Below, piece after piece: positions 8,404 to 20,368 of a DNA stretch of 64,000 nt. Under the pieces are notes generated by a model. The model searched no databases, was not told the DNA's origin, and was given only the letters and a program-made list of their open reading frames with translations. The position numbers were made by a program, and so were the translations under genes. The DNA is from Caulobacter endophyticus (GTDB lineage: Bacteria; Pseudomonadota; Alphaproteobacteria; Caulobacterales; Caulobacteraceae): NCBI RefSeq assembly GCF_003116815.1, contig NZ_QDKQ01000014.1, positions 62,001 to 126,000 of the forward strand, given 5' to 3'. Positions within the stretch are counted from its first letter, which is position 1, and each line of letters begins with the position of its first letter.

Positions 8404-9171
8404 ATGCAGGATCTGTTTTCGCTCGAGGGCCGGGTGGCTCTCGTCACCGGCGGTTCGCGCGGCATTGGCCGGATGATCGTCGAAGGCTTCCTGCGCCACG
8501 GGGCGGCCAGGGTCTACATCACCGCCCGCAAGGCCGCGGCCTGCGACGAGGCGGCGCAGGAACTGTCGCAGTTCGGCGAGTGCGTCTCGCTGCCGGGCGA
8601 CATCTCGACCATGGAGGGCGTGCACGGCCTGGCCGCGCGCATCCTCGAGCGCGAGAGTAGGCTCGACATCCTGGTCAACAACGCCGGGGCGGCCTGGGGC
8701 GCGGGCATCGACGAGTTCCCCGAGGCCGGCTGGGACAAGACCGTCGACCTCAACATGAAGACCCCGTTCTTCCTGACCCAGGCCCTGCTGGCCCCGCTGC
8801 GCGAGGCGGCCAAGGCCCGGGTGGCCAAGGTGATCAACATCGCCTCGATCGACGGCCTGTCGGTGACCAAGGAGGAGACCTACCCGTACGGCGCCAGCAA
8901 GGCCGGCCTGATCCACATGACCAAGCGCATGGCCCTGCGCCTTGCGCCCGAGAACATCGCGGTGTCGGCCATCGCGCCCGGCGCCTTCGCCAGCGACATG
9001 AACCGCGTGGCCCGGGATCACGCCGACGCGGTGGCCAAGTTCATCCCCGCCGGCCGCATCGGCGAGGCCGAGGACATGGCGGGCGCCGCGATCTATCTCG
9101 CCTCGCGGGCGGGGGATTACGTGGTGGGCGGCACGCTGGCGGTCGACGGCGGGGTGGCCTGGTCGCGGTAG
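8404..9171 (+). CDS. SDR-family oxidoreductase (RhlG-like)
   Basis: 255-aa classical SDR: VTGGSRGIGRMI (NAD(P) binding), NNAGAAWGAG, active-site Ser in INIASIDGLS, YPYGASKAG (YxxxK) and C-terminal GGTLAVDGGVAW. The RBS GGAGG is at 8391-8395, nine bases before the ATG. Many homologues are annotated RhlG or 3-oxoacyl-ACP reductase-like. In this locus a 2-keto-3-deoxy-rhamnonate 4-dehydrogenase (LRA5-type) role is conceivable because that step is otherwise missing nearby, but several unrelated genes separate it from rhmD. Family is sure and substrate unknown. Confidence 0.85.
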   Translation: MQDLFSLEGRVALVTGGSRGIGRMIVEGFLRHGAARVYITARKAAACDEAAQELSQFGECVSLPGDISTMEGVHGLAARILERESRLDILVNNAGAAWGAGIDEFPEAGWDKTVDLNMKTPFFLTQALLAPLREAAKARVAKVINIASIDGLSVTKEETYPYGASKAGLIHMTKRMALRLAPENIAVSAIAPGAFASDMNRVARDHADAVAKFIPAGRIGEAEDMAGAAIYLASRAGDYVVGGTLAVDGGVAWSR

Positions 9172-9179
9172 TCTTAGTT

Positions 9180-9342
9180 CCTCTCCCCTTGCGGAGAGGG
9201 TGGCCTCCGAAGGAGGTCGGGTGAGGGTTTGCACGAACGGAGACGCCGCGATGGCTGATCGGCTGTCGCGGCGTTTGCGTCTGAGAGACCCCTCATCCGT
9301 CGGCTATCGCCGACACCTTCTCCCGCAAGGGGAGAAGGGGTG
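9180..9342. repeat. Dispersed intergenic palindrome, family 1
   Basis: The gap between the convergent SDR and bpt genes is one long imperfect palindrome. It starts CCTCTCCCCTTGCGGAGAGGG and ends CTTCTCCCGCAAGGGGAGAAGG, with an inner dyad ACGCCGCGA (9243-9251) / TCGCGGCGT (9266-9274). It resembles repeats found many times in Caulobacter and other alphaproteobacterial intergenic spaces. It probably acts as a bidirectional terminator or mRNA stabiliser. Confidence 0.75.
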
Positions 9343-9345
9343 CTC

Positions 9346-10191
9346 TTAAGGCTTGCCCGCCGCCGGCAGTTCGGTCAGGGGGATGGCGTCCGACAGCTCG
9401 ACTTCGCGGACGGCCGGGGCCGGGGCTGCCCTGGGCGGACGGGCGCCGCGCTCGCGGGCCGACATCAGCGACCAGCCGCCGGGCTTGAGGATTTCCAGCG
9501 GCGAGAACCTGGCCTTGTAGGCCATCTTCTCCGAGCCCGGGACCCAGTAGCCCAGATAGACGTATGGCAGGCCGGTCAGGCGGGCCTGGACGATGTGGTC
9601 GAGGATGATGAAGGAGCCCAGGCTCCGGCGTTCCTCGGTCGGGTCGTAGAAGCTGTAGACCAGCGACAGGCCGTCGGCGAGCACGTCGACCAGGACGCAG
9701 GCCACCAGTTCGCCCGGGCCGCGATCCACCGACGGCCGGCGATACTCGATCAGATGAGTGCGGACAGCGGTGTCTTCGACCATCGCCACATAGTCGGGCC
9801 AGGTCATCTCGGCCATGCCGCCGTCGGCGTGGCGGGCGGTAAGGTAGCGGCGCAAGAGCTCGAACTGCTCCAGCGTGGCCTCGGCCTCGACCAGGCAGCG
9901 CACCAGATCGGTGTTGCGATTAAGGGCGCGGCGCTCCGAGCGCGAGAATTCGTAGTCGCCGGCCGGCGCGCGGGCCGACTGGCAGGCGCGGCAGGTCTCG
10001 CAGGCGGGACGGTAGGCGATGTTCTGCGAGCGACGGAAGCCGACCTGGGTGAGGCTGTCGTTGACGCCGGGGCCGTCGGAAAGAGGCAGGTGGGTGAAGA
10101 CCTTCCGCTCCTGCCGGCCGGGCAGGTACGGGCAAGGGGTCGGCGCCGTCAGGAAGAACCGAAGCTGTCGCGTCGGAAAATGCTGCGTCAC
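9346..10191 (-). CDS. bpt: Aspartate/glutamate leucyltransferase
   Basis: 281 aa. It transfers leucine from Leu-tRNA to proteins with N-terminal Asp or Glu, marking them for ClpS/ClpAP degradation (bacterial N-end rule). Family signatures: PCPYLPGRQERKVF near the N-terminus, GFRRSQNIAYRPACETCRAC with its Cys cluster, FSRSERRALNRN, LVYSFYDPTEERRSLGSFII and PYVYLGYWVPGSEKMAYKA. The length fits; the last 40 residues are a Pro/Ala-rich tail. The stop lies against the palindrome at 9180-9342. Confidence 0.93.
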   Translation of the reverse strand: MTQHFPTRQLRFFLTAPTPCPYLPGRQERKVFTHLPLSDGPGVNDSLTQVGFRRSQNIAYRPACETCRACQSARAPAGDYEFSRSERRALNRNTDLVRCLVEAEATLEQFELLRRYLTARHADGGMAEMTWPDYVAMVEDTAVRTHLIEYRRPSVDRGPGELVACVLVDVLADGLSLVYSFYDPTEERRSLGSFIILDHIVQARLTGLPYVYLGYWVPGSEKMAYKARFSPLEILKPGGWSLMSARERGARPPRAAPAPAVREVELSDAIPLTELPAAGKP

Positions 10192-10302
10192 GTCTTCCCA
10201 ATCCCCTTACGCCCGGCAAGGCCCCCGCCTATGCCGTGAAGACGATTAGGCGGCATGCCGGGCCGTTGTGCAAGCAGGACAAACGCACGACGCGGCGAAC
10301 GG

Positions 10303-11202
10303 TCACAGGTTGTCGGGCAGGACGGGCTTTTCGCGTAACAGGACGATGGAAATCCGGCGGTTGCCGGCCAGGGTCGGATCGTCCGCGTACAGCGGTTCGG
10401 AGTTGGCCTTGCCCGAGACCTGGTAGATGCGGTCGTCGTCGACGCCGGCGCCGCGGAGAATCTGTCGCGAGGTGTCGGCGCGCTGGGCCGACAGGGCCCA
10501 GTCGCTGTCGGCCTTGCGGCCGCGCTGGTCGGCGCTTGTGTGGCCCGAGACGGTGATGCGGTTGGGCAGCTGGTTGATGACCTTGGCCACGGCGCGCAGC
10601 AGCAGGCGGGCGCGATCGTTAGGCTCCCGCGAGCCTTCCTTGAACATCGAGCGGCCTTCCTGGTCGACCAGCTGGATACGCAGGCCTTCCGGGGTCTGGT
10701 CGATGAGGATCTGCTTCGACAGTTCGGCCAGTTCGGGCATGTCCTGCAGCGACTGGCGCAGGGACTGCGCCGCCGAAGCGAAGCTGTCCTGTTCCTTCTT
10801 GGCCAGGGCGTCGCGCAGGGCCTGCTCGCTGGCCGAGTCGAGGCTGGCGGTGGTCGAGGACTGGCCGTCCTGGTTGGTCTGGTCGGGGGCTTCGGGAGCC
10901 ATCTGCTGGACGACCGACATCTTGCCGTCGGCCTTGGCGCCATCGTCGCCGAGCGAGGTGCCGCCCAGGATACCGCCCGAGCCGCTGGTGCTGGACGAGA
11001 TCGAGGCTGGGGCGAAGTAGTCGGCGATGCCCTGCTTCTGCTCGGGGCTGGTGGTGTTGAGCAGCCACATCAGCAGGAAGAAGGCCATCATCGCCGTCAC
11101 GAAGTCGGCATAGGCCACCTTCCAGGCGCCGCCATGGTGCCCATGACCGCCGCCCTTCTTGACCTTCTTGATGATGATCGGCGCTTCGCCGGTCGACGCC
11201 AT
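10303..11202 (-). CDS. motB: Flagellar motor stator protein MotB
   Basis: 299 aa. Cytoplasmic basic/His-Gly start (IIKKVKKGGGHGHHG), then one transmembrane helix with the proton-binding Asp33 in the motif YADFVTAMMAFFLLMWLL, a plug and linker region, and a C-terminal OmpA-like peptidoglycan-binding domain (VSGHTSADQR, SAQRADTSRQIL, GNRRISIVLL). With MotA it forms the proton-driven stator. motA is not adjacent. The low-complexity linker (GGTSLGDDGAKADGK and Ser/Gln-rich stretches, about residues 70-130) is longer than in E. coli. Expression may be cell-cycle controlled through the CtrA-like site just upstream. Confidence 0.95.
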   Translation of the reverse strand: MASTGEAPIIIKKVKKGGGHGHHGGAWKVAYADFVTAMMAFFLLMWLLNTTSPEQKQGIADYFAPASISSSTSGSGGILGGTSLGDDGAKADGKMSVVQQMAPEAPDQTNQDGQSSTTASLDSASEQALRDALAKKEQDSFASAAQSLRQSLQDMPELAELSKQILIDQTPEGLRIQLVDQEGRSMFKEGSREPNDRARLLLRAVAKVINQLPNRITVSGHTSADQRGRKADSDWALSAQRADTSRQILRGAGVDDDRIYQVSGKANSEPLYADDPTLAGNRRISIVLLREKPVLPDNL

Positions 11203-11207
11203 CGTGC

Positions 11208-11222
11208 TTAAGCCTGCTTAAC
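11208..11222 (-). promoter_or_regulatory. CtrA-like box at the motB start
   Basis: TTAA-GCCTGC-TTAAC lies 6-20 bp upstream of the motB start codon. The CtrA consensus is TTAA-N7-TTAA(C), and six-base spacing also occurs in recognised sites. Both half-sites are perfect. The position, nearly on the start codon, suggests either repression or a very short leader. Confidence 0.45.
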
Positions 11223-11328
11223 CCTGTCGGGGCAACCTGCCCGCAGGACGTTAAAATGGCGTTGCGATGCGGGGCCGAAGGGGCCACAGACGGGCCCAAA
11301 CCGCAGGGTGCGGCAAGGAGTCTCGCGC

Positions 11329-12186
11329 ATGAAGACGGCGTTCATTGGCCTCGGAGTGATGGGCTTTCCGATGGCGGGCCACCTGCAGGCCGCCGGCCAC
11401 GACGTGACCGTCTACAACCGCACTGCGCAGAAGGCCGCCCGCTGGATGGAAAAGCACGGTGGGACGAGCCAGCCGACCATCGCCGGGGCCAGCCGGGGTG
11501 CGCAGCTGGTCGCTCTGTGCGTGGGCAACGATGACGACGTCCGCGCCGTGGTGGGCGAAATCCTGCCCGCGCTGGAAGCTGGCGCGATCATCGTCGACCA
11601 CACCACCACCTCGGCCAAGGTGGCTCGCGAGATGGCCGACCTGTGCGCCGGCAGGGGCGTAGGCTTTCTCGACGCGCCGGTCTCGGGCGGCCAGGCTGGA
11701 GCCGAGAACGGCCAGCTGACCATCATGGTCGGCGGCGACGAGGCGACCTATGCGGCGGCTGAGCCGGTCTTGAACGTCTACGCCAAGGCCATGCGCCGCA
11801 TGGGGCCGTCGGGCGCGGGCCAACTGACCAAGATGTGCAACCAGATCGCCATCGCCGGGGTGGTGCAGGGCGTGGCCGAGGCGCTGCACTTCGCCAAGCG
11901 CGCGGGCCTGCCGACCGACGAGGTGCTGGCGGCGATCTCCAAGGGCGCGGCCCAGTCCTGGCAGATGGAGAACCGCTGGGGGACGATGTCGCGCGGCGAG
12001 TTCGAGTTCGGCTTCGCGGTCGACTGGATGCGCAAGGACTTGGGGATCGCCCTGGACGAGGCGGCCAGCAACGGCGCGACGCTCGACATGACCCGGATGA
12101 TCGACGGCTTCTACGGCGAGGTGCAGGCGATGGGCGGCCATCGCTGGGACACCTCCAGCCTCGTGGCTCGTCTGGAGAAGAAGTAA
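11329..12186 (+). CDS. 3-hydroxyisobutyrate dehydrogenase-family NAD(P)-dependent oxidoreductase
   Basis: 285 aa from the ATG at 11329, chosen over an in-frame upstream start because AAGGAG at 11315-11320 is well spaced. The N-terminal Rossmann motif is FIGLGVMGFPMAGHL. Next come the substrate-loop signature FLDAPVSGGQAGAENGQLTI, the catalytic-Lys region GAGQLTKMCNQI (Lys near residue 168) and the all-helical C-terminal domain. Beta-hydroxyacid dehydrogenases of this type include 3-hydroxyisobutyrate and tartronate semialdehyde reductases. The exact substrate is not apparent. The next gene begins 3 bp after the stop. Confidence 0.88.
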   Translation: MKTAFIGLGVMGFPMAGHLQAAGHDVTVYNRTAQKAARWMEKHGGTSQPTIAGASRGAQLVALCVGNDDDVRAVVGEILPALEAGAIIVDHTTTSAKVAREMADLCAGRGVGFLDAPVSGGQAGAENGQLTIMVGGDEATYAAAEPVLNVYAKAMRRMGPSGAGQLTKMCNQIAIAGVVQGVAEALHFAKRAGLPTDEVLAAISKGAAQSWQMENRWGTMSRGEFEFGFAVDWMRKDLGIALDEAASNGATLDMTRMIDGFYGEVQAMGGHRWDTSSLVARLEKK

Positions 12187-12189
12187 GCC

Positions 12190-13257
12190 ATGCGCCGTCT
12201 CCTGCTGACCCTGGTCGCCTGCGCGGCCCTGTCGCCCATCTCGGCCTTCGCCGCTCCCGCCGTCGCGCCCAAGGACGGCGAGTTCGTGGTCAGGGACTTC
12301 AAGTTCGGCTCAGGCGAGACCCTGCCGGAACTGCGGCTGCACTACACGACGCTGGGCGAGCCCACGCGCGACGCGCAGGGGCGGGTGACCAACGCGGTGA
12401 TGGTGCTGCACGGCACCGGCGGCAGCGGCAAGCAGTTCCTGTCGCCGCAGTTCGCCGACGAGCTGCTGGTCCCGGGCGGCCTGCTGGACCCGGCCAAGTG
12501 GTACGTGATCCTGCCCGACGGCATCGGCCACGGGAAATCCTCCAAGCCCTCGGATGGGCTGAAGGCGAAGTTCCCGCACTACGACTACGACGACATGGTG
12601 CGCGCCCAGCACCAGCTGCTGGTCGAGGGGCTGAAGGTCGATCGCCTGAAGCTCCTGATGGGCACGTCGATGGGCTGCATGCACGGCTTCGTATGGGGCG
12701 AGACCTATCCGGGCTTCGCCCAAAAGCTGGCGCCCTTCGCCTGCCAGCCGGTGGCCATCGCCGGCCGCAACCGCATGTGGCGCAAGATGACCATGGACGC
12801 CATCAAGGCCGATCCGGCCTGGAACGGCGGCGACTACACGCAGCAGCCGAAGCAGGGCCTGCGCACGGCGACCGACTTCCTGATCATCGCCGGCGCCTCG
12901 GCCCTGCCGATGCAACTGGCCCTGCCGACCCGCGAGGCGACCGACAAGGCCCTGGAGGCCGATTTCAACCGCCGGATCGCGGGGCTGGACGCCAACGACC
13001 TGCTCTATCAGGTGGATGCTTCGAGGAATTACGACCCGTCGGAGGGGCTGGAGAAGATCGAGGTTCCGGTGCTGTGGATCAACTCGGCGGACGACTTCAT
13101 CAACCCGCCTGAGCTCGGGATCGCCGAGCGTGAGGTGAAGCGGCTGAAGCGCGGTGAGTTCGTGCTGCTGCCGGCCAGCGAGAAGACCAAGGGCCACGGC
13201 AGCCACACCTGGGCGGTGCTGTGGAAGGATCGGCTGGCGGCGTTTCTGGGGAAGTAG
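12190..13257 (+). CDS. Secreted alpha/beta hydrolase, MetX-like
   Basis: 355 aa with a signal peptide (MRRLLLTLVACAALSPISAFA). The fold matches the homoserine O-acetyltransferase group: RLHYTTLGEP, VLHGTGGSGKQF (oxyanion region), ILPDGIGHGKS, nucleophile elbow MGTSMGCMHGF, acid residue in WINSADDFINPPE and His in KGHGSHTWA. A real MetX is cytoplasmic. The export signal and the broadly altered pocket point to a periplasmic esterase or acyltransferase. It is tightly coupled to the dehydrogenase upstream. Confidence 0.85.
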   Translation: MRRLLLTLVACAALSPISAFAAPAVAPKDGEFVVRDFKFGSGETLPELRLHYTTLGEPTRDAQGRVTNAVMVLHGTGGSGKQFLSPQFADELLVPGGLLDPAKWYVILPDGIGHGKSSKPSDGLKAKFPHYDYDDMVRAQHQLLVEGLKVDRLKLLMGTSMGCMHGFVWGETYPGFAQKLAPFACQPVAIAGRNRMWRKMTMDAIKADPAWNGGDYTQQPKQGLRTATDFLIIAGASALPMQLALPTREATDKALEADFNRRIAGLDANDLLYQVDASRNYDPSEGLEKIEVPVLWINSADDFINPPELGIAEREVKRLKRGEFVLLPASEKTKGHGSHTWAVLWKDRLAAFLGK

Positions 13258-13269
13258 TGTCGAGGTTCC

Positions 13270-14135
13270 CTAGCTGACCAGAGCCAGCCAGGCCTCTTCA
13301 TCCATGATCTGCAAGCCGCGCTCGCGGGCCGTTCGCAGCTTTGCGCCGGCGCCGGGGCCGGCGACGACTAGGTCAGTGGTCTTGGTCACCGACAGGACGA
13401 CCCGCGCGCCCATGGCGGCGGCCAGGTCCTGAGCGTCTGGGCGGCTCATCATGTCGAGCTGGCCAGTGAAGACTACCGTGCGACCGGCCAGACGGCGCTC
13501 GGCGCCCGGCGGCAGGACCGGACGCGGCGGCGGCGGGGTCTTTCTGGACAGGGAGCGGCTTTGCGACGGCGCGTAGGCGTTGCGGCTCAGCCGGCCGAGG
13601 TTGAGGCCGATCCGTCCCGGCAGGTCGTGGACTCCGGCTGCGCCCGTCAGGCCGGCGGCCGCCAGGGCGACCTGGCCGCAGGCATAGGCGTCGCCGGCCG
13701 CGTCGTGATGCTTGAAGCTGACGCCCAGATGCCGGCCGACCACGTTCAGCTTGTGCGAGGGCAGGTTCGGCCAGACGCTGCGCGCGACCTGCACGGTGCA
13801 CATGTAGTCGAAGGCCGGCGGGGCGATCCCGTAGTGCTCGCAGGTGCGGCGGATGACGCTGATGTCGAACGAGGCGTTGTGGGCCAGCACCAGTGCGCCG
13901 TCCAAGTCGCCCCGCAGGCGGTCGAGCACGGCCGGGAACTCGTCGGCGTCGCGCACGTGGTTCGGGCCGATGCCGTGGAAGGCGATGTTGAACGGCGCGA
14001 AGCGCATGTCCCACGGCCGGATGTAGTGGTGGTCGACGCGGGCGACCGCGCCGTCCTCGATCCACGCCAGACCGATCGAGCAGGGGCTCGACCGGGTCTC
14101 GTTGGCCGTCTCGAAATCGATGGCGACGACCTTCA

Positions 14136-14136
<1 letters not shown>
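13270..14136 (-). CDS. DnaQ-type 3'-5' exonuclease with C-terminal BRCT domain
   Basis: 288 aa. The N-terminal DEDDh exonuclease has Exo I VVAIDFETAN, Exo II LVLAHNASFD and Exo III HHDAAGDAYACGQVA. A Pro-rich linker (about 200-215) joins it to a BRCT domain ([45 protein letters not shown]). The ATG overlaps the ligA stop by four bases, so the two are co-translated. The BRCT is strikingly similar to the one ending LigA next door. A DNA-repair role together with the ligase is inferred. Confidence 0.9.
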
Positions 14137-17632
<3,496 letters not shown>

Positions 17633-17652
<20 letters not shown>

Positions 17653-18586
17653 ACATCAGGACCATGTTGATCAGCAGCATCAGCACCGCCGTCGGCGCCT
17701 GGGCCTGGATGACGGCGTAACGGTTCTTCAGCTGCAGCAGGGCGGCGGGAACGAGGTTGAAGTTGGCGGCCAGCGGGGTCAGCAGGGTGCCACAGAAGCC
17801 CGACAGCATGCCGATGGCGCAGACCACGGCCGGGTCGCCGCCGAAGCGGCCGATCACCAGCGGCAGGCCGATGCCGGCGGTCATCACCGGGAAGGCGGCG
17901 AAGGCGTTGCCCATCATCACCGTGAAGAGCGCCATCCCGAGGCAGTAGGCGACGACGACCGCCAGGCGGCTGTCGACCGGGGTGATCGCCAGGGTGATGT
18001 CGCCGATCGTCTGGCCTACGCCCGCCAGGGCGAAGACAGCGCCCAGGGCGGCCAGCATCTGGGGCAGCATGGCGGCCCAGCCGACGAGATCGATCAGGCG
18101 GCGGCCCTCCTGCAGCGGCGAGGCGGCGGGCTGGCCGAACAGGCGCTGGGCCAGGACGGCGGCCACGATGGCGGCCAGGGCCAGCGAGACCAGGGTGGCC
18201 TGCTTGGGATCCACCACATGCTGGCCGTTCCAGGTCAGGGCCTTGAAGGCGAAGGCGCCGGCCAGCACGATGACCGGGATCAGCAGGGCGGGCAGGAAAA
18301 GCTTGAGGCCGAAGCGCTGCGCCAGATCGGCGCGCTCCTCGCCGCTGGTGGTCTTGGGTTGGCCGACGCCCAGGCGGCCCGTGCCGGCCAGCAGGGCCAG
18401 GGCGACGACGAGGAAGCCATTGCCGAGGTCGCCGAGATGGTCGCCGAACAGGAAGCTGATCGCGAACAGGCCCCAGAAGGCGGCGTTGCCGAAGCGCTTG
18501 GGGTTGGCCTTGTCGCCGGCGCTCATCACCGCGAAGGCGGTGAACATGCAGCCGACAAGCAGGTAGACGAGCGGCAGGCCGATCAT
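17633..18586 (-). CDS. DUF979-family transporter subunit
   Basis: 317 aa, polytopic, about nine to ten hydrophobic helices. Conserved segments include FGNAAFWGLFAISFLFGDHL, MGNAFAAFPVMTAGIG, GMLSGFCGTLLTPLAANFN and a C-terminal LLINMVLMYALAF. DUF979 and DUF969 proteins always occur as a pair and are annotated in current pipelines as subunits of a 5-oxoproline (pyroglutamate) transporter, as I recall. It overlaps the DUF969 gene by four bases and the DUF2891 gene by 20. No 5-oxoprolinase gene is in this window, so the substrate stays inferred. Confidence 0.87.
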
Positions 18587-19266
18587 GCCGTCGCCTCGGG
18601 TCTGGGCGCGCGGCGCTTCGAGAGCTTGCGATCGAACAGCAGCAGGCGCGCGCCGTGCACGAGAAAGGCGGCGATCGCCGTGGGGATGGCCCAGACCGAC
18701 AGGTGCAGCGGCTCCACGATCAGGCCGTTCTGGTCCAGGAAGCCGACGATCAGCAGGATCGAGCCGATGGCCATGAAGATGTCCTCGCCGAAGAAGACGC
18801 CGACATTGTCGGTGGCCGCGCTCATGGCCTTGACCTCGTCGCGGGTGGTCTCGTCGAGCTCGGCCTGGTTCTCGGCGGCGGCCTCGGACATCGGGGCGAC
18901 GAGGGGCCGGACGGTCTGGGCGTGGCCGGCGATCGAGATCAGGCCCAGCGCCGCGGTCAACTGGCGGGCCAGCAGGTAGGCGACCAGGATCCGCCCGGCG
19001 GTGGCGGCCGTCATGGCCCGGATCGCGGTGCGGGCGCGCTCCTGCAGGCCCGATCGCTCAAGCACGCCGATGGCCGGCAGGATCACCCAGACGATGCTGA
19101 CATAGCGGTTCTGGTTGAAGGCCTTGCCGAAGGCGGCCAGCACTTCCAGCGGGCCAAGGCCGGCGGCCAGGCCCGAGGCCATGGCGGCGCAGACCACCAC
19201 CAGCAGCGGATTGAACCTCAGCGCGAAGCCGAGGACGATCACGCCCACGCCGATCAAGGGCAACAT
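18583..19266 (-). CDS. DUF969-family transporter subunit
   Basis: 227 aa, integral membrane. It has the DUF969 signatures LPLIGVGVIVLGFALRFNP, GKAFNQNRYVSIVWVILPAI, SGLQERARTAI, HAQTVRPLVAPM and GVFFGEDIFMAIGSI. It is the first gene of a three-gene minus-strand operon and partner of the DUF979 protein; together they probably form one permease for 5-oxoproline or a related small acid. A 151-bp gap separates it from the divergent aldolase gene and must hold both promoters. Confidence 0.87.
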   Translation of the reverse strand: MLPLIGVGVIVLGFALRFNPLLVVVCAAMASGLAAGLGPLEVLAAFGKAFNQNRYVSIVWVILPAIGVLERSGLQERARTAIRAMTAATAGRILVAYLLARQLTAALGLISIAGHAQTVRPLVAPMSEAAAENQAELDETTRDEVKAMSAATDNVGVFFGEDIFMAIGSILLIVGFLDQNGLIVEPLHLSVWAIPTAIAAFLVHGARLLLFDRKLSKRRAPRPEATA

Positions 19267-19417
19267 ACGGCAGATCCCCCGTCTTCGAATCCGCCAGGAC
19301 CGTCCGACGGCGAAAGGGCTCTGGCAAGTACGATCCCATCTAACGACGGTCGCTTGACGGCGGCGCCCGTCGGCGCGACGCTCAACTCAACAACGATAAC
19401 TTACGGGAGCAAGCGTC

Positions 19418-20194
19418 ATGGCCGACGGAACCGGCGCGATCGCCGCATCGATCAAGGATCAGGTCAGCGAGGCCGAATGGCAGGCTCGCGTCGACCTGGC
19501 GGCCCTCTATCGCCTGGTCGCCCTGCACGGCTGGGACGACATGATCTTCACCCATATCTCGGCCCGGATTCCGGGCCCCGAGCACCATTTCCTGATCAAT
19601 CCGTACGGCATGTTCTTCGGCGAGATGACCGCCTCGTGCCTGGTAAAGATCGATCTGGACGGCAACGTCATCGACAAGACGCCGTACTTCATCAATCCGG
19701 CGGGCTTCACGATCCACTCGGCCATCCACGCCGCCCGCGAGGACGCCCAGTTCGTGATGCACCTGCATACCGACCAGGGCGTGGCCGTGGCCGCCCACGC
19801 CGAGGGCCTGCTGCCGCTGAGCCAGCAGGCGCTGATCGTCACCCCGCAGCTGGCCTATCACGATTACGAGGGCATCGCCCTGAACCTCGACGAGCGCGAA
19901 CGGCTGGTGGCCGACCTCGGCGACAAGCGGCTGATGCTGCTGCGCAACCATGGCACCCTGGCCGTCGGCCGCACGGCGGCCGAATGCTGGCTCGGGATGT
20001 TCTTCCTGGAGCGGGCCTGCGCCCAGCAGGTGATGGCCTTGAGCGCAGGACGCGATCACGTGCTGCTCGCTCCGGAGGCAGCCCAGGCCGAGGTTCGCAG
20101 CCAGACCGGCATGGGGCTGGGCATGATCGCGGGCCTGGCCTGGCCCGGCTGCCTGCGCCAGCTGGACCGCCAGTCCCCGGGCTACACGGACTAG
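19418..20194 (+). CDS. Class II aldolase/adducin-family protein
   Basis: 258 aa. Family landmarks: RVDLAALYRLVALHGWDDMI, FTHISARIPG, FLINPYGMFFGEM, and the zinc-binding pair HLHTD (in FVMHLHTDQGVAVAA) and the later His in LLRNHGTLAVG. Members cleave or epimerise sugar phosphates (fuculose- and ribulose-phosphate enzymes), but many such as this one, with a long N-terminus and no kinase neighbours, have unknown substrates. Its ATG follows GGGAGC at 19403-19408. It stands alone between a divergent transporter operon and an efflux operon. Confidence 0.85.
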   Translation: MADGTGAIAASIKDQVSEAEWQARVDLAALYRLVALHGWDDMIFTHISARIPGPEHHFLINPYGMFFGEMTASCLVKIDLDGNVIDKTPYFINPAGFTIHSAIHAAREDAQFVMHLHTDQGVAVAAHAEGLLPLSQQALIVTPQLAYHDYEGIALNLDERERLVADLGDKRLMLLRNHGTLAVGRTAAECWLGMFFLERACAQQVMALSAGRDHVLLAPEAAQAEVRSQTGMGLGMIAGLAWPGCLRQLDRQSPGYTD

Positions 20195-20250
20195 AGACGC
20201 AAGGCCAAGCTTGGCGACCGACGTTACGTCAAGCCAAGTGCTTGCAACTG

Positions 20251-20333
20251 TTTCAAAGTTGAAATGTCACGTAATTCTAGTGTCACTAGACGCAGGTCTA
20301 GGGTGGGGTCATATGTCGCCCCAACCTAGACCT
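20251..20333. promoter_or_regulatory. Three dyads upstream of the RND efflux operon
   Basis: In the 174-bp gap before the efflux genes I see three dyads. They are TTTCAA-AG-TTGAAA (20251-20264), TCTAGTG-T-CACTAGA (20276-20290, perfect), and a 15-bp stem with one mismatch, AGGTCTAGGGTGGGG (20294-20308) / CCCCAACCTAGACCT (20319-20333). The first two look like operators of a TetR/MarR-type regulator. The last lies 35 bp before the start codon and could form a leader hairpin. No regulator gene is adjacent. Confidence 0.55.
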
Positions 20334-20368
20334 TAAGGGCGCCGGTTCAACGGCGCCGGAGCGTATTT

